Origin: Hymenoscyphus infarciens
Lineage: Eukaryota; Ascomycota; Leotiomycetes; Helotiales; Helotiaceae
Reading direction: 5' to 3'
Length of the DNA: 64,000 nt
Assembly (NCBI GenBank): GCA_001414345.1
Contig: LLCB01000022.1
Coordinates: 62,001 to 126,000 of the forward strand
Position 1 is the stretch's first letter. Every line of letters starts with the position of its first letter. The notes beneath the pieces were generated by a model. It ran no database searches, was not told where the DNA came from, and saw nothing but the letters and a program-made list of their open reading frames with translations. Positions 1 to 10,177 of the stretch are shown piece after piece. Both the position numbers and the translations under genes were made by a program.

Positions 1-984
1 AGTTATAGGGTTGGTTGAGGGACCTGACTTGAGTTGGCTTATGAGGGGAGATCGATTGGGGAGGGCGTGTAGGATTTGACAGTACTTTATGATATGAGAG
101 GTGGTTATGGAGTCTGGTGTTTTTCAAGGCTTGCTTTCCCTGGTTATTGACGGTACTTCTATTGTCCTACTTTACTGGCAGTACATAAGGATGTTCTTCT
201 TTCGAGAATGCAAAGATAATAGAGATCATAATATCACAGTTGCTTTTAGCTAAAGTCTCAACACAGCACTAACAAGGGCCCCTTCAGGTATTCGTGGCGG
301 ATATCAGTATGAGCGATCTGGGAGAATGACAAAGTCTAATTGCTGATTATTCGAAATAAACTCGCATAGTGCTGTTGCTGTATTACCTCATTGTTAGCTA
401 ACTCGTCATTTCCGTTGTAGTTGATAGGAGGGAAGATATGAGGGGGGCACCAGGGGGTGTAGGAATTCGTGACTGGTTACGAGCAAGGTACCTTTACACC
501 ACTCTCTTAATTGTTCAACTAGGACTAGGAAAATTAATTCAGTTATCCTACGAGACTAGAATAATGAAATTTATATTATCTTTATTGTTCTAACTCCTTT
601 AGAATAATAAACATATTAAAATTTTAATTATTCAAGCCTTTTAGGATAATAGAATCGATTATTTATCGAGTCTCGGATGAACAATGGAAGGAGCAGAGGA
701 GAGTCGGTCCACTATTCGCTAGTCACGAATTCCTGCATCCCCTGGTGACACTTAAAAACTCCCAGTACAGTAATAGTAATTAATATTTCTCAAAGGCTAT
801 TTGACTTCTTCCTCCAGTTCTTTTCAACCAAAAACTCCTCGGAACCCTCCCCCTAGCAATTCCAACTTATACACTGAAAAGGAAACTTGTGTACCAAGGT
901 ATATACCCACTAACCCCCCGACCCGTCAAACAAGAACGCCAATGCCAAGTCCTAAATTTGTTTGTGATGCCAGTCCTGTGTATC
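1..984. other. Intergenic left edge
   Basis: I see no convincing gene here. The stretch contains one inverted-repeat element (448-747, listed separately) and an AT-rich core inside it. The rest is mixed-composition sequence that probably holds the 3' flank of the dysferlin-domain gene. Confidence 0.5.
448..747. mobile_element. MITE-like inverted-repeat element
   Basis: A segment of about 29 bp at 448-476 recurs in inverted orientation at 719-747 with about 4 mismatches; both arms begin CACCAGGGG and contain GAATTCGTGACT. The roughly 240 bp between the arms is AT-rich and non-coding. I see no clear target-site duplication, so the outer ends are uncertain. The layout (short, non-coding, terminal inverted repeats, AT-rich core) fits a MITE or solo palindromic repeat; the superfamily is not recognisable. 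Confidence 0.5.
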
Positions 985-2571
985 CTATGCATCTTTCCCT
1001 CGTTCCTCGTTGCCCTTACCCTTCTCCTTGGCCACCTCCACACTACCATTCCCCTCTTCCTTTCCCTCACCATCTCTCCCCTCAACACCGTCTTTATTAT
1101 CCTTAACCTCGGCATCTTCAGGCCTGGAAATTACATCCTTAGGCCCACTATTATCAATTCCCTCCCACTCCTTCCCCTCCCACCCTTTCCTAGCATCAAC
1201 AGCATGCTTCGTATCCCCGCTCTCCGCCATCTCCTTAACATCACTCCAGAACTCCAATTTCTTCACCTCTTCATCTGCATGTTCGAGTGCGGCAGAGAGG
1301 TTTTCCCTTCGTTTCCGTTTAGACCTTACATCATTATCTTCCTCTTCCTGTTCATCCTTGCCTTTCTCTGATTTCACTGGTACGTTTTGTTGAGACTTTT
1401 CAGCCTCATCGAACTGTTCGTGTAAATGAGCGAGCAGGATTTTTCGCGAGGCTTGGAAGATGAACATCTTCATGATATCGTGCATTCGGTCTTTGAGGTA
1501 GTACAAATCCCCACCCCCATTTTGGATAAAGTTTTCGACGGCTTCGAGTTTTTCTCGATCGATTCGTGCTGTTTTGAGGGCGCTCATTAGAGCATTGATA
1601 TCGCAGATTTCCTCGTCCACTTCGTGATCTTCAATATTAAGAGATGTTCGTTGGGCAACACTCATTCGTTTGGCATCTGCCAATGTCGAGGGACGACTCT
1701 GACTTCTGTCCCTCACCATAGAATTGATCGTAAAGTAATCCGCGGTTAGGATATTATCCGGTTGTTGCGCTAGATATCCAGCATTCTTCCTCACTCGTTT
1801 GCGTATCCATGCTCGTCTCCGGACGAAGGATTTCCACCATGATCGACCGTGCCAGGAGAAGGCTTTGGCGAATGCGAAGGAGTATTCCCAGCCGTCCTCG
1901 TCGACGTCGTTTTCGCGGTTTATTGACCACTCTTTCCATGTCCATTCCCATGATGGATCGGGAACTTGGGCGTTGGTGGGGTTGGTAGCGCTGGTTTTGT
2001 GGGCTATGTTTGTCCAAGGTGAGGGATCTAGGTTTCCTAAGGCTTTGGAGGAGAAGAGTGCGGCCCCGCAGAGGAAGAGGCCGCGTTGGTTCTCGTAGAG
2101 GACGTCGATTGCGGATTCTGGTTCCTTGGCTTCTTTCTTTTTCCGTCGTCCTCGGGGTTGTTCTTCCCCTACAGTTTCCAAATTCTCCAAACCATTCTGA
2201 TCTGTGCCATTTTGTTCTGGTATGTTGTCCTGCTCGTTCGCAGATTCTCCAGCTGCTTCCCCCTCATCGGTGGCATCGCCACCTTCTGCTCCCAATCGAC
2301 GATCCTGATATTTCTTATACCTCCGGTTCGAGATTTCCTTCCTCAGCTTCTGCGATTTGTGGTGTTTCTTAAGAGGAACATCGCTATGTCTCCTCGAGGA
2401 GGAATCCGAAGCAGCATCTGAGGTTGGTTGTGCACGATCCGCGGATCGACTTCGAGAGGTACTGCCAGTTGAAGTTGGCTTCGTATGATCAACCAAACTG
2501 ATTTCGTGATCATAATCGATATCGCTGAGAGGTTGGGTCCGACGAGCCGACGAATGAAGGTGGAGAGACAT
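985..2571 (-). CDS. Dysferlin-domain (Mug65/Spo73/Pex23-like) protein
   Basis: Intronless 528-aa ORF. Residues 1-150 are low-complexity, Ser/Arg-rich and then acidic, with a basic patch near 68-92. Residues about 152-192 (AIDVLYENQRGLFLCG...) followed by the Trp-rich run at about 207-257 (WEWTWKEW, DGWEYSFAF, WWKSFVRRRAWIRKR) are the paired DysFN/DysFC signature found in fungal Mug65/Spo73 proteins and in Pex23/Pex30-type ER-peroxisome proteins. The C-terminal 150 residues are Lys/Glu-rich and disordered. No transmembrane helix is obvious, unlike Pex23-30, so the Mug65/Spo73 branch fits better. Dysferlin-domain proteins of fungi act at membranes, in prospore membrane extension or contact sites. 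The ATG at 2571 is the first in frame. The family is clear; the exact ortholog is inferred. Confidence 0.8.
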   Translation of the reverse strand: MSLHLHSSARRTQPLSDIDYDHEISLVDHTKPTSTGSTSRSRSADRAQPTSDAASDSSSRRHSDVPLKKHHKSQKLRKEISNRRYKKYQDRRLGAEGGDATDEGEAAGESANEQDNIPEQNGTDQNGLENLETVGEEQPRGRRKKKEAKEPESAIDVLYENQRGLFLCGAALFSSKALGNLDPSPWTNIAHKTSATNPTNAQVPDPSWEWTWKEWSINRENDVDEDGWEYSFAFAKAFSWHGRSWWKSFVRRRAWIRKRVRKNAGYLAQQPDNILTADYFTINSMVRDRSQSRPSTLADAKRMSVAQRTSLNIEDHEVDEEICDINALMSALKTARIDREKLEAVENFIQNGGGDLYYLKDRMHDIMKMFIFQASRKILLAHLHEQFDEAEKSQQNVPVKSEKGKDEQEEEDNDVRSKRKRRENLSAALEHADEEVKKLEFWSDVKEMAESGDTKHAVDARKGWEGKEWEGIDNSGPKDVISRPEDAEVKDNKDGVEGRDGEGKEEGNGSVEVAKEKGKGNEERGKDA

Positions 2572-3218
2572 TTCAATGATATTCGTGGAGAAGCATTTCT
2601 ACTGCTTGGATTGTTGGCCGGTACGCGTTGGATTGGGTGCTAAATTAGCTGGGAAGTTTGGTCAATGTGACCAGCAACCAGCAACCAGCACACAAGCCCG
2701 TCCTGGTACAGGGACGCTGAAGTATTGGAGTTCGTACGAGTGGAACTTGAGGCTTCGGGAACAACAAAAACAATAATAGGGAGAAAATAGGGGACAGCAC
2801 CAAGGGCAAAGAAACAAAATCTAGAACCCTCACTTGGCGGCTCTCAAGAACCTGGAAGGACCAAAATGGAAAACCACGCTAGCACCAGCCACACATCGCT
2901 TATTTCAGGCTATCACGTGAAATCACAGATCATTCTGAGATCAGTGCTCCTTTCCCCGTACTTGCCAATCCATGACGTAGCAGTGAATGGTGAATGGAGC
3001 TTGCCTTTCTTAGCCAGAATCAGCACCTGAACCTTGGTGAGTTAACAACCAATGAGTGAGATCTTGCCAGCCTCCCCTCTTTCCTTCCATAAAATCAGCT
3101 CATCTGTGTGACCTTCAACGTCCTTTCCACATTCCACTCAACACCAACGCAACAACTTCTTCCTCTCTACATACACAGCTTCGCAACACCAATCGCACCC
3201 ACTACATACACATCAACA
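2572..3218. promoter_or_regulatory. Divergent promoter region
   Basis: This 647-bp spacer separates two divergently transcribed genes and must hold both promoters and 5' UTRs. A palindromic TCACGTGA (E-box type, bHLH target) lies at 2913-2920. CT-rich sequence just before 3219 is typical of fungal transcription starts. No gene is seen in it. Confidence 0.5.
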
Positions 3219-3894
3219 ATGGCTCAACCAAAATCCAGAGTCCCTCTCCTGCTCGGCCTCACTGCTGCTGGTGGTGTGGGTTATTATCTTTTCAACGCTG
3301 GTGGTTCTCCAAAGGTCGCTGAGAAGCAATTTGAAAGTATGCTCCCCTTCATCTATCCATATTCTCCTATGTTGCAAGATCCTACGAGGTCATTTGTTGC
3401 TTGTTGGATGATTCGCTGCGTAGATTGAGATACTAACAATGAAACACAGGTGATCTCTCCAAGGCATCGGCAAAAGTCAAATCCGAAATACCAGGTCGAG
3501 GAAAGGAAGCTCAGAAGGAGAGCGAGAAGTGGGCTAGCGAGGCCGGTGCTAAGGTTGATTCTTTGGTTAGTTATTCTCCTTATTCTTGCCTTCATCTTTT
3601 TCCTTGTTTGTTTAGCAAACATGTTCAATCGCAGCCCCATGAGGGCCGAGCTATTCCAGCCCGTGATTGTCACCAAAGCTACAACCCCACCACCACCTCT
3701 TCAACCCCCTCCCCCCCTCATTTAACTCTAACCGCAGAAAAACACAAAGCTAACATCCCTCCCCCTAGGTCGACAAAGCCAAAGCCGAAGCATCCCGCGC
3801 TGAATCCGCTACATTGAAGAAGATTGACGAGGTTGACCGTAAAGTCGAGGCCCAAGCCGCAAAGGCCAAGTCATCGTGGTTCGGTGGAAAGTAA
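3219..3894 (+). CDS. Small membrane-anchored protein, calcofluor-white-hypersensitive-like
   Basis: Three exons: 3219-3336, 3450-3565 and 3769-3894, giving 119 aa. The introns have GTATGC and GTTAGT donors, and TACTAAC is seen before the first acceptor; phases close exactly. The N-terminus (PLLLGLTAAGGVGYYLF) is one hydrophobic segment. The remainder is a Lys/Ala/Glu-rich amphipathic helix (KASAKVKSE..., KAKAEASRAESATLKKIDEVDRKVEAQAAKAK) ending SSWFGGK. I associate this arrangement with the short fungal proteins annotated as calcofluor-white-hypersensitive, but that name rests on recall of the family layout only. The biochemical function is not readable from sequence; a membrane or mitochondrial anchored helix is the safest description. 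Confidence 0.65.
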
Positions 3895-4564
3895 TGTTCT
3901 GTTCTGATTGATGATATTCTGGGAATGGCGTGATGGGGCAACAGGACGACATGAATGACATGATGGATGGATGGGTTGACTTTGTTTCTTTCAACTGGCC
4001 AGGGAGCAAATTTTGATAATTTGGGGAGCGATGTATAATACTGAGAACTCTACCCGTCTTTGATTTTTGATATTTATGTTTTTTGTGACTTGTGACTGGT
4101 GACTAGTAAATTGTTGGGTGTTCTGCTCGCCATTCAACGGCACCATTTCGTGACTTTCCCGACTACAACCGCCTCGACACTTGCAAAGTAACATAAACCA
4201 TTCTAGCCTTTCAAGACAATGTCGGGGTTTCTGAGCCTCAATTGAACCCTTCATTACAAGTGGCAGTAAATACTTCGATTCGTACCTGCCCTCGTTGTTC
4301 CTCCTTTCTAGGGTAATTCATGTAAAATTCTCCTAAACACTTGGAACAATCTTGAAGTTATCCTACATAGTGGACGCACTCAAATTACAAATTACATAGT
4401 CCCAGCAAGTTGGGGATTTACTGCTGCTGTTATTATGCTGGTTACGAAGTTACTGTATAGCAATATATGCCACGAACACTGTTTGGGATTTCCGTTTCAT
4501 GTAATTGTCTTTTATTTTAATTTTCTAGTCCGATTTGGCATGCAAAATTTACAAACGAGATCAT
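3895..4564. other. Convergent 3' intergenic region
   Basis: About 670 bp between the stop codons of two convergent genes. It contains only short shadow ORFs and AT-rich 3'-UTR-like sequence. No gene or structured RNA is recognised. Confidence 0.5.
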
Positions 4565-5901
4565 CTAAGCAGGAGTGGGTGTTGGATCTGGAGGTTTGCT
4601 ACAAGTAGAAACAGTAGTATAAGGACCCTTCTCCCTATTCGGTCCCTCGCCCACGACCTCCTTGGCCTTAACGAAAACGGGAATCACTTGTCCGGTTCCT
4701 AATGCGAAGGTGCGATGTTTGAGAACTACTCCCACATTAGCGTCTCTCCATTTCGAATACATTTCCCTCATCCATCCCCCAGAACAGAGGGACGGGAAAG
4801 GGAGGGGAGGGGACGTACCTCGCAAGATAGAACCAATAGCTCCGCTATGGCTAGAAATGGAGATGTAAGTGTTGTTGTCGCTCTCGAAGATTTCATCGAG
4901 TCCTTGGCGTAATCTACGATCCATTGCTTCGTTGGTTTCTCGTAGTTCTGCGTCCCAGAGGGGATCTTCTTCTGAAAATCCTTCTTCGAAGGGCCAGGTG
5001 GGGTAGTGTTTTGCTATTACGGATTTTGAGGAGCGTCGGTCGCAGGTATGAACTCCAATTGCTTCACGGATTAGCTCTTTGATGAGGGGTTTGAATGGTC
5101 GATCAGCTGAGAGTTCAAGGTTGGAGAATGTTAGAGAGGCGGTTGCCATGCAGCGGAGAAGGGGGGATGTGTAATATGATTGAGGGGCGGGTTGTTTCTG
5201 GAGGGAGAGTTGGGAGGACCAGAAGACGTGGGCGGTTAGGGCTTGGGATTCTCCGAGGGGGGTGAGGAGAGCGTCGGACCAGGTTGAGGTGCTGTTTCCG
5301 TCTTGGAGGGACCAGTAGCACTTTGGTTTGTTAGTTTGGATATCACTTTTGGGTAAGGGAAAGAGGAAAGGGACGAACATCCCAATCGTGAGTTCCGTAG
5401 AAGGCTTCTGCTAGGTTGTGATATCCTTCTCCATGTCTTCCCACTATGGCATGTTAGTTCCTCTCCAGCTTCAAGAAAATGGGGGAAGTACTGAAGAGGA
5501 CTTTGTAATGAACATTTGGTTCACTTTCGTGATTTAGACGAGCTACTTCGAGTTCGAAACGTTCCCATTGGGTTCGATTCTGATCTGGTTTTGTGTCGTC
5601 TGCTTCGTAAGGGCGGTCTACTAGACCGAAATTTACTTTTGTCTGGAATATTTGTTAGCATCTGATTCTTGAATAGGTGGAGGGAACGAACATAGTCAAA
5701 GTTTTTATCATCTGTAGCTGGATCACTTTGTTGAAAGTAGCCTTCTACTATGGAGTATTCCAAGTACTTTGTCGCTGTTTTTGGTGTTGAAGCCACGGGG
5801 ATTTGGGCTGGTTGGGCTTCTCCCATCATGATAAGAAATGCTACAATGATGGTAGCAAGGAGGAATATAGCTCTATAGAGAATGTTAGTATGAGTTCTCA
5901 T
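4565..5901 (-). CDS. Histidine phosphatase / phosphoglycerate-mutase-like protein with N-terminal anchor
   Basis: Five exons on the minus strand: 5901-5693 plus base 5692, 5642-5492, 5443-5379, 5320-4819 and 4728-4565. The model closes in frame at 363 aa. Residues about 9-27 (YRAIFLLATIIVAFLIMMG) are a signal peptide or signal anchor. The catalytic motif GRHGEGYHN (about 122-130) spans the exon 2/3 junction region; SPLLRCMATA supplies the conserved Arg, and SHSGAIGSILR (about 299-309) the second catalytic His. This is the branch-1 histidine phosphatase fold of fungal PMU1-like proteins, which dephosphorylate small phosphoesters; the substrate is unknown. The last intron starts GTACGT at 4818, and its acceptor could be 4729 or 4726 (one residue difference). 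Without splicing it would insert a Pro-rich stretch that the family lacks. Confidence 0.82.
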
Positions 5902-7297
5902 ATTGAAGAGAAACCATTATTGTTTCTAGAGTCTTACATGAGGCAATTTACACTAAAAATCCCCCGTCGATTTCCCCTGTGAATAACAATATCTTCTCTT
6001 TTTCGTTCCCTTGATCTGGCCATATGATTCAGAGGTACAATCACATGAAATAGATCAGTAGCCTCGAGGCCTCAAAGCTCTCCAAACAGCTGTCAGCCTT
6101 GCGTGAGCTATCGGGCCAAAGGACCTCGAGTTCTCAACAACGTGGCAATCAGGAACAGAAGGCTGGGGAAAAGGCTGAGAGAGGTACGCAAACGGGGATT
6201 TGCGGCTCTCCTCGGGATTTCAGAGGCAATAGACTAATCTGTACAAGATCGTCGATGAGAATTTTTACGTTCTCGTTTGAGCTGGATATAAATGGTTGTT
6301 GGTTGGTGGTCGTTTCTTCAAGCATCGGGATCTGGAAATTTTGCCCCGCGAGTTGCTGGCTTGAAAGCGGCGTGAGGTCTTTATTTGGGCTTTTACTACT
6401 TGTACTAGTACTACAATGGCTAGAAACTCTTCTACCTCTATATTGTTTTAGAGACTCTCGAGATACTATGCAGAAACTCAATTCTCTCAACAGTCAACTC
6501 AGAAATCCAACAATTGTTTGTTGTAATCGTCAACGGACTGCCGCTTTTCTAATCAAGAGGCTTGGCAATGTGAAAGCTGGGGTAGGTGCACGTGACGTTA
6601 GAAGTGACGTCACCTCCTTTTGCCATCAACGGGACGCTCCAAGAGGTGGAACACTACCTAGCCACCTTTCATTTTGCTCGGGGCAATTGAAACATTGGTT
6701 TTCACTCCAGGCCTTCGTAAGCTCCTGAAAACGGAGAAATAGATGCAAAGACGTCATAAGGAAAGCTGCCCAAATTATGGAGTTCTTTAGGGGATCGATT
6801 GCATTGATGCCATTCAGGATGGAAGAGGAAGAGCGGAGAGAAAGGTCCATCACCAAAAATATCAGCCACCCAAAAAGATCTCTGAGAGGCCCAAGCCACG
6901 GAGCTCTTATGGGTCTAGCCCCTCACCCTCAGAGCGTCCCTTCCCCTTCTGGTGATCCCTGTTCTCGACTTGGAAGCACTCACGTCATTTCAATGGGAAC
7001 CCCCTCCCTCGTTCGTTCTTGCCTTGCAGCTGCAAAACAAGACAAGTCATTCACCTGCACACCTGCACCACCACGGGCAGTGTGCAGTTCCTTCCTTTGC
7101 CGAGGATGGCGTATTAGCCTGCCGTACTGTGTCCCTGCTTCCCATATAAACATTCCGTGCCTGCTCTGCTCTTTTCTTTCTTCTCCATTCCACACACACA
7201 CCACTTCAACTCTCCACCACCCATCAAACTGGCATCCATTCAAGTTCTTAACGAACCACCCATTGAAATCTTCAGTCAACCACACACCTACGCAATC
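5902..7297. promoter_or_regulatory. Divergent promoter with E-box and CRE sites
   Basis: A 1.4-kb spacer between two divergent genes. CACGTG at 6589-6594 overlaps TGACGT at 6593-6598, and a perfect cAMP-response element TGACGTCA follows at 6605-6612, with a GACGTCA half at 6750-6756. Such sites bind bZIP (Atf/CREB) and bHLH factors in fungi. A 209-codon open frame at 6099-6728 has no protein-like composition and is treated as chance. CT-rich sequence precedes the ATG at 7298. Confidence 0.5.
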
Positions 7298-8006
7298 ATG
7301 TCTCTTCACTGTGAGTAGATCCCCTCTCGTATATCTGGCGTGCTTGGGTTTAGATGGTGACGACATCATGCAATCGAGAGAGAGCTTTTGTTTTCATCAA
7401 CAACACCATCGCGAGATCTAGTGTCAACTCAATTGCGTTGACATCAATCTCTCAATCTACTACCAAGCTCGATATAACTACCACTATCCACATTTACTGA
7501 CCTTCATTCTCCAGACCTCCCACCTGTCAAGCCATCGGCCATCGCCCTCGGTACAGTCTTCAACCACGCCGCATCCCTCGCAATCCTCGGCCCAGTCTTC
7601 GGAGACACCTACCACCGTGCTCAAGCCGCAAACTCCAAGGAGGAATTTGTCAAGTCAAAGGAGGCCGCATCAGCAGCCGCCGCATACGGAACATCCCTCG
7701 TCGGTTCAGCAATCCAATCATACGGTGTTGGTGCTTTGATCAATGCCACTGGTACTCTCAGTTACAAGGGAGCCGCATATCTCGGTTCTTTGATCTTCTT
7801 CGCCAGCTCTGCTCCTTCGGTATGTCTTCCCTCATTTCAATATTGCTACCTTTCACTAATGACGGCTGCAGTTCATCGCACAAATCACCACCGAGAAGCG
7901 CCCTCTTGATACCGTCGCTGTTGGAGCTCTTGCTCGTGTCTTTGAGACTGTTGGACTTTCTCTCTTCCTCACCTGGTGGGGAACAAGAACCAACCCATTT
8001 GAGTAA
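7298..8006 (+). CDS. DUF1761-like integral membrane protein
   Basis: Three exons: 7298-7310 (only 13 nt), 7515-7819 and 7872-8006, giving 150 aa. GTGAGT and GTATGT donors with TACTGAC before the first acceptor support the model. The protein has four hydrophobic segments: AIALGTVFNHAASLAILGPVF (residues about 13-33), an Ala-rich stretch near 60-75, GAAYLGSLIFFASSAPSFIAQI (about 90-112) and VGALARVFETVGLSLFLTWWG. The N-H-A and small-residue pattern resembles the DUF1761 family of small membrane proteins. No enzymatic role is known for that family. The tiny first exon means that the start is easily missed by ORF-only calling. Confidence 0.72.
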
Positions 8007-8229
8007 ATGTATTTAATTTCGGAAGCGGGAGCGGGGAAGGAAATGGCGTGATAAATTTGGGTCGAGGTTTGGCTGTTTTCAAATCAACTCAGCTCTCGAG
8101 TTCAGCGATGGCTATGCTTACAAGTCGTTGCTCTCGATGTATTAAAGGTCTACCTAGGGTTTAAGGGATACCAATCAATTTATTAAATTTCAAAATTTGC
8201 ACGACCTTGTCTCACAGGCCTTTCGAGTA

Positions 8230-9620
8230 ATCCTGGTTGGCTTCTATATTCAGGAGCTATTAAGTGAAGTGGAGTGAGTAAAGAGAGTAACCAATTATAT
8301 AATCAAGTAAGAAGCCGATTTATTAAGAGACCTAGCTAACTGCAGCGACTCTAAAAGCGTACTAACCTCAAAACTAGGATCTTACACTCTTAAATATATG
8401 ATAAATTAACTACTAAGCCTAATCGGGTAATTTTTTTTATTATATATTTGAATAGCGCTATATTAACTTGATAAAAGTCTCCGCAATAGCTAGTTTATTA
8501 AAAGTAATCTATGATAATTAATTAGGTTACGATCGTAAGCTTTTTGACAGGGTCTTGGCAGGTCTTGGCGAGCCACTCTACTAAAAGAGTATTCGTTATT
8601 ATAGTACTACGCTGTCGATAATAAATTAGCGCCGAAGAGCTATATACTTATAGAATAAGAAGCTATATCTAGCTACTCTTTAAAAGTTGTTACTTCTTAA
8701 TATACGTTTTAAAGACTAATTCTATTATAATTATATAGCTTTTTACTAGTATATCTTTAATTATTTCTAAGAATTACTATTTTCTAATACTTAGTTATTA
8801 AGTAATTAATTATTTAAGTTATATTCTTAGAGTTACTACGTTTTAGAATTAGTATAACTAACTCGTATAAGAAGTTAATAGATAATCTTAAAAAAAGACT
8901 TTAATTAGACTTTTACTTAATTATATATTTAGCTTAATAAATTCTCTCCTTTTACTTACTTCACTTATAAAGACTTAATATATAGATCTCTAGAGCTAAC
9001 TAGTACTATAGTAAGATTTCAAGTTATTATATTATTTATATTAAGAGATAATTATTTTTAATTATCCGAGGCTATTTCTTAAATTAAAGTAAATTAACTA
9101 GAGTAGAGTAGAATAGAGTAGAGTTACCTTTTATTATAAATTTCAAGAGTTATTAATAAGTTATATCTTTAAAGTAATATTCGTACTACGTAAGTGACTA
9201 TAATTTTCTATTCTTTCCGTAAGAATTTGGAACAGAAGAGAAGCTAGCTAGAAAGGTATATAGAGGTATTGTAGTTAAGTATTATAAGCTCTTATCTCTG
9301 CTTACAAATTTAGGAAACTTTACGAACGGGATAAGATAATTAAATTTCGTTCTAAGGCTTCTGAAAAATTAAAGTTTATTTACGAGCTATTCATATACGA
9401 CGGCTAAATATTTGTCTCTTATAAATTCATCTAATTCGTTACTAGCATAGTAAGTTGAATTAACATCGCCCTAGCTAAGTTTCCATTTTCCTAACAAACT
9501 AGAGTAATATTAAAGATAGAGCCTTTTTACGTGAAAGTTTTCTTATCCTATCGATTTTGATACCTGTTTTATTATAACGCTTTAGGATAACCAAAATAGT
9601 TTAACAGTCTTAGAACGAGC
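8230..9620. repeat. AT-rich, RIP-like repeat island
   Basis: This block is far richer in A+T and in TpA than its flanks and has frequent stops in every frame. Its borders are sharp: ordinary composition resumes at about 9640. A short GAGTA microrepeat lies near 9097-9125. It reads as an old transposon copy destroyed by repeat-induced point mutation. I could not find convincing terminal repeats or a target-site duplication, so its class is unknown. Confidence 0.55.
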
Positions 9621-9639
9621 GTTGAGGTTCATAGCAAGT

Positions 9640-10177
9640 CTTGCTGCCTGGTTCATTCAATGACATATGCAAATAAAGCTAACAAATATATAAAATCGGG
9701 TTATATCCACACAGCACAATAGCTTTCCATCCTCCCATTTTTGATACACATCACTCATCAAACAGGAAATGAAAAGAAGGACCAAGGAAATATATGAACA
9801 AACAAGATATCCGAGATACAAAAACAAGAAGCTCAGAACAGAGTGTACATCGTAACTAAGAAAGTATACAAGTAATGAAAAGTCCGGTCGCCCAGCTCAT
9901 AAGTGTCGTTCTTCCTGTACTGTCCTGTCCTGTCCATTCCGTTCCCTTGGTATTCCATTGCAGTTCCTTGAAAACTGCCTTACCAAATATATACCCATTG
10001 ATTTCATGCCATACCTCCATGTCATACTTCGTAACAAGTGAAGAAATAAATGAAAAAGCGACAAAAGAAACGAAATACAAAAAAAAAACAAAAGAAGATA
10101 ATCCTCATCATAATCGTCATCTCATATCCCACTCCTACATCATAAAATCCTCATCAATAACGTAGAAAAAACCGCTC
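9640..10177. other. 3' flank of the large acidic-repeat gene
   Basis: Ordinary-composition sequence after the AT island, presumably holding the 3' UTR of the minus-strand gene that ends at 10178. An A-rich run occurs near 10080-10092. Small overlapping ORFs here look like chance. Confidence 0.4.

Noticed and set aside
889..2421. Several plus-strand frames of 100-160 codons
   Set aside because: They are antisense shadows of the dysferlin-domain gene, with repetitive Leu/Pro/Ser composition.
6099..6728. 209-codon plus-strand open frame
   Set aside because: No domain, unusual Cys/Ser/Leu mixture, opposed by a minus-strand frame, and located in a divergent promoter; best explained as chance.
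9097..9125. GAGTA microrepeat, considered as a CRISPR-like or satellite array
   Set aside because: Only a few 5-bp units in AT-rich eukaryotic DNA; a simple repeat without spacers.
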